Positions 1 to 7,013 of a stretch of DNA of 12,361 nucleotides are shown here, piece by piece. The notes beneath the pieces are model-generated. The model ran no database searches, was not told the DNA's origin, and saw only the letters and a program-made list of their open reading frames with translations. This DNA comes from an uncultured Erysipelotrichales bacterium (lineage in GTDB: Bacteria > Bacillota_I > Bacilli_A > Erysipelotrichales > Coprobacillaceae): the NCBI GenBank assembly GCA_910579135.1, contig CAJTTM010000053.1, forward strand, positions 1-12,361, given 5' to 3'. How positions within the stretch are numbered: the first letter of the stretch is position 1; every line of letters starts with the position of its first letter. The position numbers and the translations under genes were made by a program.

Positions 1-2
1 AT

Positions 3-152
3 GAGAAATATCCAAAGACAGATGGTAACAAATATCCAAAGACAAATGATTCTTCACAACCAGAATTATTCTTAACAATGATGGTTATGTCAGGACTATA
101 CATCACATACTATATGCTTGCATACAGACGTAGAAGAAAGGAAACAGAGTAA
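3..152 (+). CDS. C-terminal fragment of a sortase-anchored surface protein (5' end outside window)
   Basis: Reading from base 3 gives 49 residues open to the window edge, ending in TAA at 150-152. The fragment has the three-part layout of a cell-wall sorting signal: a polar stretch with two YPKT motifs (YPKTD, then YPKTN), a hydrophobic segment (about LFLTMMVMSGLYITYYMLA) and a basic tail (YRRRRKETE). Sortases cleave LPXTG-like pentapeptides, and YPKT variants are plausible substrates; which of the two copies is used cannot be told. The motifs lie in a 24-base tandem unit. The missing N-terminal part would be the exposed ectodomain, so its function is unknown. The stop codon lies inside the stem of the following terminator, so this is the end of its transcription unit. 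Alternative: a plain C-terminally membrane-anchored protein without sorting. Confidence 0.72.
   Translation, partial: EKYPKTDGNKYPKTNDSSQPELFLTMMVMSGLYITYYMLAYRRRRKETE
6..44 (+). repeat. Two direct copies of a 15-base unit encoding KYPKT
   Basis: The 15-mer AAATATCCAAAGACA occurs at 6-20 and again at 30-44, a period of 24 bases or 8 codons. It is in frame with the surface protein fragment and duplicates the candidate sorting motif. The array may continue to the left of the window. Confidence 0.8.
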
Positions 153-176
153 AAGGGGAATTCCCCCTTTTCTCTT
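151..176 (+). terminator. Intrinsic terminator after the surface protein
   Basis: AAAAGGGG (151-158), loop AATT, then CCCCC and TTTT (163-171) with one extra C, followed by the T-rich CTCTT. The core GGGGAATTCCCC is a perfect palindrome. The 5' arm overlaps the stop codon of the upstream gene. It lies only 11-16 bases before the next start codon, so it could also limit read-through into that gene. Confidence 0.7.
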
Positions 177-186
177 ATATATATTT

Positions 187-1548
187 ATGGAAAGAAAAAA
201 GAAATTAGGAGTTATTATAATTGGTATATGTATTATTCTTTCTATTGTTTATTTTGTTCTTCCAAGTAAAAATAAGTATCTAATTTATGAAGGAAGTGCA
301 AGCCATGTAAATGATAAAAAAAGAAGTGATGATGATACTTTATATATTGGAGTCACTCAAGCTACTGATAGTATACATCCTTATAAACAAGATAATGAAA
401 CAATGGATATATTGTTGAAATTAGTTTATGAACCTTTAATATATATCAATGAAGACACAAGTATAAAGTATGAAATTGCTAAAAAAGTAACATTAAAAGA
501 TAATGGGAAAGAAGCTCAAGTTAAAATTAATACAGATAAGGTTTTTAGTGATAAAACAACTTTAAATGCTGATCTACTTATAAAATCCTATCAATGGTTC
601 ATGAAACAAGATACAGCATATAATCAGTTGGTTAGTAATGTTCAAAACATAAAGAAAATAGATAATCAAAATGTATTATTTACTTTTAAAGAGGCTAATT
701 TAGAGAATATTAAAGTATTAGCAATGCCAATTTTATATGATCAAAATGATAAAAGTTATTATGGAGCAACTTTTTTGGGAACAGGTTCTTATCAAATAAC
801 AAATCTTGTTAATCATCAAGAAATGATTTTACAAAGAAATGAAGAATCTAAAGATAAGAAACAATATGAAAAAATTGTATTAAGATTAATTGATTATAAC
901 AATATTGATTCTATTATTAATACTCAAGAAATAGATATGTTTATGATCAATAAAGAAGATCATTTTGATAAAATCAAAGAAAGTAGAGCTTATGATGTTT
1001 ATCAATTTGATAATAAGAAATCAGGATATTATCTTGTCTATAACATGAAAGATAAGAATGCAGTTGCAGATTTAGTAGAAGGAGACTCTTTCTTTGAAAA
1101 GACACAGGAGAGGGGAATGTATTCTTCAGGAATTGTTTCTGCTTATATAGATGATAATTATTACTCTCTTGTTGATTCGGGAAATTTTAAGGATATAAAA
1201 GTATTAAAAATACGTCATGATATAGATGCAGTTTCTATAGGAATCTATCAGAGTCTATTAGAAGTATTAAAGGGCAAGGGAATTGAATGTAAAGAAGTTA
1301 AAGATAGCTCATATGAATACGAAAATTTTAAAGAAGATATTCTTATTTATCATGGAGATTATAACCAAGTATTGTCTAATAAAGATATAGAAGAATTTTA
1401 TAAAGAAAATTCACAAATAGAAATAGAAGAATTTTATAATCAATTAGAAAAATATCTTTCAAAGAAAAATATTATGTCTCCATTAAGCAAGGAAACAAAA
1501 TGTGTTGCTATATTAACAACTAAAGATACATTAAATTTCTTTGAATAA
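187..1548 (+). CDS. Membrane-tethered family 5 (oligopeptide-type) solute-binding-like protein
   Basis: This 453-aa protein starts with a basic stretch and one hydrophobic segment (MERKKK, then about residues 7-25) that looks like an uncleaved anchor or signal. The only nearby Cys (15) is not in a lipobox. Its fold resembles SBP_bac_5 (OppA/DppA-like). A strand DTLYIGVTQATDSIHP is followed by LVYEPLIYINEDTSIKYEIAKKV, VFSDKTTLNADLLIKSYQWFM (the family's 'DGTPLTAEDVVYSF' region) and GTGSYQI ('GTGPY'). These parts match established family landmarks. The C-terminal half is poorly conserved and the total is shorter than the usual 500-550 aa. I chose ATG 187 because the upstream TTG at 118 would overlap the surface protein gene and put the terminator inside the coding region. 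No Shine-Dalgarno precedes 187. No ABC permease or ATPase is adjacent, so the ligand and a transport role are unproven; a sensory or orphan binding protein is possible. Confidence 0.7.
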   Translation: MERKKKLGVIIIGICIILSIVYFVLPSKNKYLIYEGSASHVNDKKRSDDDTLYIGVTQATDSIHPYKQDNETMDILLKLVYEPLIYINEDTSIKYEIAKKVTLKDNGKEAQVKINTDKVFSDKTTLNADLLIKSYQWFMKQDTAYNQLVSNVQNIKKIDNQNVLFTFKEANLENIKVLAMPILYDQNDKSYYGATFLGTGSYQITNLVNHQEMILQRNEESKDKKQYEKIVLRLIDYNNIDSIINTQEIDMFMINKEDHFDKIKESRAYDVYQFDNKKSGYYLVYNMKDKNAVADLVEGDSFFEKTQERGMYSSGIVSAYIDDNYYSLVDSGNFKDIKVLKIRHDIDAVSIGIYQSLLEVLKGKGIECKEVKDSSYEYENFKEDILIYHGDYNQVLSNKDIEEFYKENSQIEIEEFYNQLEKYLSKKNIMSPLSKETKCVAILTTKDTLNFFE

Positions 1549-1577
1549 AAAAATCAGTCATATACGACTGATTTTTT
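1549..1577. terminator. Bidirectional intrinsic terminator between convergent genes
   Basis: An 11-bp perfect stem, AAAAATCAGTC (1549-1559) and GACTGATTTTT (1566-1576), encloses the loop ATATAC. A T run follows on the plus strand and an A run (Ts on the minus strand) lies on the other side. It begins right after the solute-binding-like gene's stop and lies 18 bases past the pduL stop, so it can serve both. Confidence 0.9.
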
Positions 1578-1594
1578 AGTATATTTAATTATAA

Positions 1595-2167
1595 TTACTT
1601 AATGATCTCACCTTGACATGGACCAGCAATGCCAGCTGCATTTGATTCATCAGTATCAATATGCATTGCTAAAGCATAACTATCACTTACACGACAAACA
1701 ACATCACCAAATGTTAAAGATCTACCATCAGTAGTAATCTTAACACTTACAACATCTTTGTCTTGAACATCAAATTCTTTAGCGTCTGCTTCTGTCATAT
1801 GAATATGACGCTTAGCTGCAATAACACCACAAGAAATTTCAACTTCCCCTTTAGGTCCTACCAATTTACATCCAGAAGTTCCATCAATATCTCCAGATTC
1901 TCTCACTAATGCTTTAATTCCTAAAGTTCTAGCATCTGTTAAAGAAACTTCAACTTGGGTTTCTTTTCTTGTAGGTCCTAAAATTGACATGTTTTGTTGT
2001 CCTTTGCTTCCTACAACAGTAACTTTTTCAACACAAGCAAATTGACCAGGCTGAGATAAATCTTTTTTGTTTGTTAATGTGTATCCTTCACCAAACAAAG
2101 TATTTAAATCTTTTTGAGATAAATGTACATGTCTTGCTGAAGTTTCTACTAAAATTGTTTTTGACAT
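1595..2167 (-). CDS. pduL: PduL-type phosphate acyltransferase (phosphotransacetylase-like)
   Basis: This 190-aa protein interconverts an acyl-CoA and the acyl-phosphate (acetyl or propanoyl). PduL is unrelated in fold to Pta and binds zinc. Family signatures are clear: ARHVHLS (His13, His15), QPGQFA (39-44), GPTRKETQVE (64-73), AAKRHIHMT (His121, His123), GDVVCRVS, and AMHIDTDESNAAG (His169). The His pairs and His169 match the family's known metal ligands. The protein starts directly at the catalytic domain, without the N-terminal extension that targets PduL to microcompartments, and no shell-protein gene is in the window. A housekeeping role with acetate kinase in acetate/ATP metabolism is therefore the better guess than propanediol use. 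A strong ribosome site (AGGAGG on the minus strand, 2175-2180) sits 7 bases before the ATG. It is a single-gene unit transcribed away from gltB. Confidence 0.93.
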   Translation of the reverse strand: MSKTILVETSARHVHLSQKDLNTLFGEGYTLTNKKDLSQPGQFACVEKVTVVGSKGQQNMSILGPTRKETQVEVSLTDARTLGIKALVRESGDIDGTSGCKLVGPKGEVEISCGVIAAKRHIHMTEADAKEFDVQDKDVVSVKITTDGRSLTFGDVVCRVSDSYALAMHIDTDESNAAGIAGPCQGEIIK

Positions 2168-2256
2168 AATTATTTCCTCCTATAACCATTATATATATTA
2201 CTCTTTTTTTTGAATTTTGCATAGAGGATATTGTAAATTTATGAAAAATCTATACC

Positions 2257-2283
2257 TTATTTTAATAAAATTTATTAAAATAA
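2257..2283. repeat. Perfect 27-nt all-A/T palindrome
   Basis: Arm TTATTTTAATAAA (2257-2269), a single central A (2270), and the exact reverse complement TTTATTAAAATAA (2271-2283). It contains no G or C, so an RNA hairpin would be weak; a protein-binding operator or a bent or easily melted DNA site is more likely. It lies about 64 bases upstream of the possible pduL -10 and about 150 bases upstream of the gltB -35. Confidence 0.6.
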
Positions 2284-2431
2284 TAAAAAAATATCTTTCT
2301 AAAAAATATAAATCAAATTAATAAAATCACTCTAAATATTGATATTGCATTGTTTTGAAGGGTATTTCTAAGAAATTAGCAAAAAAATATATACAGTTAT
2401 TTTAGAAATAAAACAAATATAAATATAATTC

Positions 2432-2460
2432 TTTACAAGAAATACAAAATATAGTATTAT
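2432..2460 (+). promoter_or_regulatory. Sigma-A type promoter of gltBD
   Basis: TTTACA (2432-2437), a 17-base spacer, and TATTAT (2455-2460) match the housekeeping consensus at 5 of 6 positions each. An overlapping TATAAT lies at 2458-2463. Transcription would start near 2467 and give a leader of about 20 bases with the ribosome site AAAGGGGTG (2472-2480). The leader is too short for an attenuator, so any control should act on transcription initiation. Confidence 0.65.
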
Positions 2461-2487
2461 AATAACAATTTAAAGGGGTGAAATATT

Positions 2488-5400
2488 ATGAGTAAGGAAT
2501 TGAAAGTAGAGAAAGGGTTATATGATCCGCACTTTGAACATGATAATTGTGGTATTGGAGCAGTTGTTAATATTAAAGGGGTAAAAACTCATATAACAGT
2601 TTCTAATGCATTAAAAATTGTTGAACAGCTTGAACATAGAGCTGGGAAAGATGCTCTTGGAGAAACTGGTGATGGAGTTGGAATTTTAACACAAGTTCCT
2701 TATGCATATTTTAAAAAGATTATTCATGAGTTCTATTTGCCTCATGAAGGTCATTATGGAGTAGGAATGTTTTTCTTTCCTCAAGATACATTAAAAAGAA
2801 ATCAAGCGAAAAAAATGTTTGAAAGAATTATTGAAAAAGAAGGAATGAAGTTTTTAGGATGGCGTCAAGTGAAAACAACGTCTGAAGTTTTAGGAGAAAC
2901 TGCATTGAAAGCAATGCCTTCTATAGTTCAAGGGTTTGTAGAAAAACCTAAAGATGTCAGTGCTGGTCTAGATTTTGATCGTAGACTTTATATAGCTAGA
3001 CGTGTATTTGAACAAAGCAATAAGGATACTTATGTTTGTTCTTTATCATCTCGTACGATTGTTTATAAAGGAATGTTTTTAGTTGGGCAGTTGAGAAGTT
3101 TCTTTAATGATTTAGAGGATGAAGATTATAAAAGTGCTATCGCTTTAGTTCATTCACGTTTTTCAACAAATACAATGCCATCTTGGCAAAGAGCACATCC
3201 TAATCGCTTTATTGTTCATAATGGTGAAATTAATACCATTAGAGGTAATGCAAATAATATGTTATGCCGTGAAGAAACAATGAAATCTTCAATTCTAGAT
3301 ACTGATAAAGTTTATCCAGTTGTCAATATTGAAGGTTCTGATTCAGCAATGTTAGATAACACTTTAGAATTCTTTGTTATGGCAGGAATGGAATTACCTA
3401 GAGCAGTCATGATGTGTATTCCTGAACCATGGGAAAATGATAATAGTATGTCTCAATTAAAGAAAGATTTTTATGCATATAATTCAACACTCATGGAACC
3501 GTGGGATGGACCAGCTTCTATATTATTTAGTGATGGGGAGATTATGGGAGCTGTTTTAGATCGCAATGGTTTAAGACCTTCACGTTATTATATTACTAAA
3601 GATAATTATTTAATTCTTTCATCAGAAGTAGGAGCTATTGATATTCCTAATGAAGATATTGTTGTTAAAGAAAGATTAAGACCAGGGAAAATGCTTTTAG
3701 TTGATACTAAAAAAGGAGAGCTAATTAATGATGAAGATTTAAAAAATACTTATGCAAGTACTAAACCATATGGTCAATGGTTAGATAGTAATCTTATTCA
3801 ATTAAAAGATATTAAGATTCCAAATGTTCCAGTAGAACGTTATAAAGGAGAAGAATTAACACGTTTACAAAAAGCTTATGGTTATAGTTATGAAGATTTA
3901 AAAGATTATATTATTCCTACAGCTTTAAATGCTAATGAACCAGTCATTGCTATGGGAAATGATGCTCCTTTAGCTGTTTTATCTAAAAAACATCAACCTT
4001 TATTTCATTATTTTAAACAATTGTTTGCTCAAGTAACAAATCCACCAATTGATGCAATTAGAGAAGAGATTGTTACTTCAACATCTTTAAATATTGGAAC
4101 AGAAGGAAATATTTTAGAGGAAAAAGCGGAGAATTGTCATCTTTTAAAAATTAATAATCCAATTCTTTCCAATACTGATATATTAAAGTTAAGAAGTTTA
4201 ACAAAAGAAGGATATAAGTCTGCAACGGTTTCATTGTTATACTATAAAAATACATCATTAGAAAATGCAATTGAAAAATTATTTGTAGAAGTTGATAAAG
4301 TTTTTTATCAAGGAGCAAATATTATTATTTTATCAGATAGAGGAGTAGATGAAAATCATGTTCCTATTCCTTCATTGCTTGCAGTTGGAGCAGTTAATCA
4401 TTATTTAGTAAAAACAAAAAAGAGAATGAAAATTGCCTTAATTATTGAAAGTGGTGAACCAAGAGAAGTTCATCATTATGCAACACTTTTAGGGTATGGG
4501 GCTAGTGCAATTAATGGTTATTTAGTTCAAGATTCAATTTATGATTTAATTGAACAGGGAATGATTCAAAAGGATTATTATGCAGCTATTACTGATTACA
4601 ATGATGCCATACTTCATGGTATTATTAAGATTGCGTCTAAAATGGGAATTTCAACTATTGCTTCATATCGTGGTTCACAAATATTTGAGGCAATTGGAAT
4701 TAATCATGATGTTATTGAAAAATATTTTCCTAATACGATTTCAAGAATAGAAGGTATTTCTATTAAAGATATTGAAAATGATGTTGATTTTAGACATAAT
4801 CAGGCATTTGATCCATTAGGATTAGATATGGATTTTACGCTAGATTCACATGGGTATCATAAAGAAAGAAGTGGAAAAGAAGAACATCTATATAATCCAG
4901 CAACTATTCATTTATTACAATTATCAACAAGAAAAAATGATTATCAATTATTTAAAGAATATACAAAACTTATTGATGAAGAATCAAGTCAAGTTCATTT
5001 AAGAGGTTTATTAGATTTTAAGAAGATTAATAAAAGTATACCAATAGAAGAAGTAGAAAGTGTTGATAGTATTGTCAAACGTTTTAAAACTGGAGCAATG
5101 TCATATGGTTCAATTTCAAAAGAAGCACATGAGACCATGGCTATTGCTATGAATATGTTAAATGGAAAATCTAATAGTGGTGAAGGTGGAGAAGATCCCG
5201 AAAGATTTATTATTGGTAGTGATGGTAAAAATAGATGTAGTGCTATTAAACAAGTGGCTTCTGGTCGTTTTGGAGTTACTAGTGAATATTTATGTAGTGC
5301 AAAAGAAATTCAAATTAAGATGGCTCAGGGAGCAAAACCAGGTGAAGGTGGACAACTTCCTGGTGGTAAAGTATATCCTTGGATAGCAAAAACCAGACAT

Positions 5401-7011
5401 TCAACACCAGGTGTATCATTAATTTCGCCACCACCTCATCATGATATTTATTCAATTGAAGATTTAGCGCAATTGATTTATGATTTAAAAAATGTGAATC
5501 AAGATGCAAGGATATCAGTAAAACTTGTATCAGAAGCAGGAGTAGGAACAATTGCTGCAGGTGTTGCAAAGGCTGGAGCTGAAGTTATTTTGATTTCTGG
5601 ATATGATGGAGGAACAGGGGCAGCGCCTAAAAATTCAGTATATAATGCAGGACTTCCTTGGGAATTAGGTTTAGCCGAAGCTCATCAAACATTATTAATG
5701 AATCATCTAAGAGATAGAGTTATTTTAGAAACTGATGGGAAATTGATGAGTGGTAGAGATTTAGCAATCGCTATCTTACTTGGAGCAGAAGAATTTGGTT
5801 TTGCGACAGCACCATTAGTGACTATGGGTTGTGTCATGATGAGAGTTTGTAATTTAGATACTTGTCCTGTTGGAGTGGCTACTCAAAATCCTATTTTGAG
5901 GAAACGTTTTAAAGGAAAGCCTGAATATATTGTTCATTTTATGAAAATGATTGCTCAAGAATTAAGAGAATATATGGCAATGTTAGGTTTTAAAACAATT
6001 AATGAGATGGTAGGACATAGTGATTTATTAATAGTTAAGGATAATATTGATATTCATCATGTGGATTTATCAAGATTATTTAATAATCCTTATATTGAAA
6101 GAAAAGATAAATGTTTTAATAAAAATAATGTCTATGATTTTGAATTAGAAAAAGTTAAAGATACAACTATCTTATTAAAACAATTTGAAGAAGCATTCAA
6201 AAAGAATCAACCAGTTGAAATAGATTTAGAAATTAATAATATTGATAGATCATTTGGTACAATTTTAGGTTCAAGTATGACTCGTACATGTCATGGGCAT
6301 ATTCAAGATGATTTCTTTACTGTTCACTGTTATGGATCAGGAGGACAAAGTTTTGGTGCTTTTATTCCTAAAGGATTAACATTGGATTTACATGGTGATA
6401 GTAATGATTACTTTGGTAAAGGATTATCTGGAGGAAAATTAATTGTAAGTGTTCCAGAAGAATCTATGTTTAAAGCTGATGAAAATATTATTATTGGGAA
6501 TGTTGCATTATATGGAGCAACAAGTGGTGAAGCTTATATTAATGGTATTGCAGGTGAACGTTTCGCAGTAAGAAACTCTGGAGCAATTGCAGTTGTTGAA
6601 GGAGTTGGAGATCATGGTGTTGAGTATATGACTGGAGGAATTGTCGTTGTTTTAGGAGAAACAGGTCGTAATTTTGCAGCTGGTATGAGTGGCGGTATTA
6701 CTTATGTTTATGATCCAGATAATAAATTATACTCTCGTTTAAATGAAACAATGGTTAATTATGAAATCGTTGAATCAAAATATGATAAAGAACAATTAAA
6801 AAAATTAATTTCTAATCATTATCATTATACATCTTCTTTAAAAGCAAAAAGTATTTTAGATGATTTTGATAATCAAGTTTCTTTGTTTAAAAAGATCATT
6901 CCATATGATTATCAAAAGATGATTGATTTAATGGCACATTATGAAAAACAAGGAATGGATTCTTATCAAGCTCAAATTGAAGCATTTTATAAGATGAAGG
7001 AAGGAGCATAA
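2488..7011 (+). CDS. gltB: Glutamate synthase large (alpha) subunit
   Basis: This 1507-aa subunit takes ammonia from glutamine, channels it and builds glutamate on 2-oxoglutarate, using electrons from GltD. In order: a 20-residue propeptide before the catalytic Cys21 (HDNCGIGA); a class II glutaminase domain to about residue 430, with HSRFSTNT (222-229), HNGEIN (244-249), EGSDSA (282-287) and RNGLRP (359-364); a central linking domain; an FMN/2-oxoglutarate synthase domain (about 800-1200) with GAMSYGSIS (from 869), GEGGQLPGG and ISPPPHHDIYSIEDL; the 3Fe-4S ligands Cys1115, Cys1121 and Cys1126 (C-x5-C-x4-C); and a GXGXG beta-helix domain (about 1280-1410). Length is normal for the family. Start ATG 2488 has AAAGGGG at 2472-2478. 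All key residues are present, so it should be active after propeptide removal. It forms an operon with gltD. No gltC-like regulator is in the window. Confidence 0.98.
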   Translation: MSKELKVEKGLYDPHFEHDNCGIGAVVNIKGVKTHITVSNALKIVEQLEHRAGKDALGETGDGVGILTQVPYAYFKKIIHEFYLPHEGHYGVGMFFFPQDTLKRNQAKKMFERIIEKEGMKFLGWRQVKTTSEVLGETALKAMPSIVQGFVEKPKDVSAGLDFDRRLYIARRVFEQSNKDTYVCSLSSRTIVYKGMFLVGQLRSFFNDLEDEDYKSAIALVHSRFSTNTMPSWQRAHPNRFIVHNGEINTIRGNANNMLCREETMKSSILDTDKVYPVVNIEGSDSAMLDNTLEFFVMAGMELPRAVMMCIPEPWENDNSMSQLKKDFYAYNSTLMEPWDGPASILFSDGEIMGAVLDRNGLRPSRYYITKDNYLILSSEVGAIDIPNEDIVVKERLRPGKMLLVDTKKGELINDEDLKNTYASTKPYGQWLDSNLIQLKDIKIPNVPVERYKGEELTRLQKAYGYSYEDLKDYIIPTALNANEPVIAMGNDAPLAVLSKKHQPLFHYFKQLFAQVTNPPIDAIREEIVTSTSLNIGTEGNILEEKAENCHLLKINNPILSNTDILKLRSLTKEGYKSATVSLLYYKNTSLENAIEKLFVEVDKVFYQGANIIILSDRGVDENHVPIPSLLAVGAVNHYLVKTKKRMKIALIIESGEPREVHHYATLLGYGASAINGYLVQDSIYDLIEQGMIQKDYYAAITDYNDAILHGIIKIASKMGISTIASYRGSQIFEAIGINHDVIEKYFPNTISRIEGISIKDIENDVDFRHNQAFDPLGLDMDFTLDSHGYHKERSGKEEHLYNPATIHLLQLSTRKNDYQLFKEYTKLIDEESSQVHLRGLLDFKKINKSIPIEEVESVDSIVKRFKTGAMSYGSISKEAHETMAIAMNMLNGKSNSGEGGEDPERFIIGSDGKNRCSAIKQVASGRFGVTSEYLCSAKEIQIKMAQGAKPGEGGQLPGGKVYPWIAKTRHSTPGVSLISPPPHHDIYSIEDLAQLIYDLKNVNQDARISVKLVSEAGVGTIAAGVAKAGAEVILISGYDGGTGAAPKNSVYNAGLPWELGLAEAHQTLLMNHLRDRVILETDGKLMSGRDLAIAILLGAEEFGFATAPLVTMGCVMMRVCNLDTCPVGVATQNPILRKRFKGKPEYIVHFMKMIAQELREYMAMLGFKTINEMVGHSDLLIVKDNIDIHHVDLSRLFNNPYIERKDKCFNKNNVYDFELEKVKDTTILLKQFEEAFKKNQPVEIDLEINNIDRSFGTILGSSMTRTCHGHIQDDFFTVHCYGSGGQSFGAFIPKGLTLDLHGDSNDYFGKGLSGGKLIVSVPEESMFKADENIIIGNVALYGATSGEAYINGIAGERFAVRNSGAIAVVEGVGDHGVEYMTGGIVVVLGETGRNFAAGMSGGITYVYDPDNKLYSRLNETMVNYEIVESKYDKEQLKKLISNHYHYTSSLKAKSILDDFDNQVSLFKKIIPYDYQKMIDLMAHYEKQGMDSYQAQIEAFYKMKEGA
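7001..7006 (+). promoter_or_regulatory. gltD ribosome binding site inside the gltB 3' end
   Basis: AAGGAG lies in the last codons of gltB, 7 bases before the gltD ATG at 7014. Only two bases separate the gltB stop from that ATG, so translation of the two subunits is probably coupled. Confidence 0.8.
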
Positions 7012-7013
7012 CA

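Larger units (their letters stand above)
2168..2487. other. Divergent intergenic region between pduL and gltB
   Basis: This 320-bp stretch has no credible ORF and is extremely A/T-rich. At the left end are the pduL ribosome site and a minus-strand TATAAT (2188-2193) without a good -35. The middle holds a perfect 27-nt A/T palindrome (2257-2283). Towards gltB are two small dyads, ATTTCT-A-AGAAAT (2364-2376) and TTATTT-TAG-AAATAA (2397-2411), then a well-formed promoter and ribosome site. No riboswitch or T-box architecture is recognisable. The length and dyads suggest operators, which is inference. Confidence 0.6.

Noticed and set aside
118..186. Upstream TTG start extending the solute-binding-like protein by 23 residues
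   Set aside because: It overlaps the surface protein tail in another frame, has no ribosome site, and its extension is translated from the terminator hairpin. The hydrophobic anchor starts properly at ATG 187.
2168..2487. Riboswitch, T-box or small RNA upstream of gltB
   Set aside because: The predicted leader is only about 20 bases, and no G/C-containing stems or terminator-antiterminator pair is visible.
5162..5386. 74-codon open frame inside gltB, plus strand
   Set aside because: Out-of-frame shadow of the conserved FMN domain, with biased composition and no ribosome site.
5315..5569. 84-codon open frame antisense to gltB
   Set aside because: Leu- and His-rich antisense shadow of a well-conserved domain; no independent signals.
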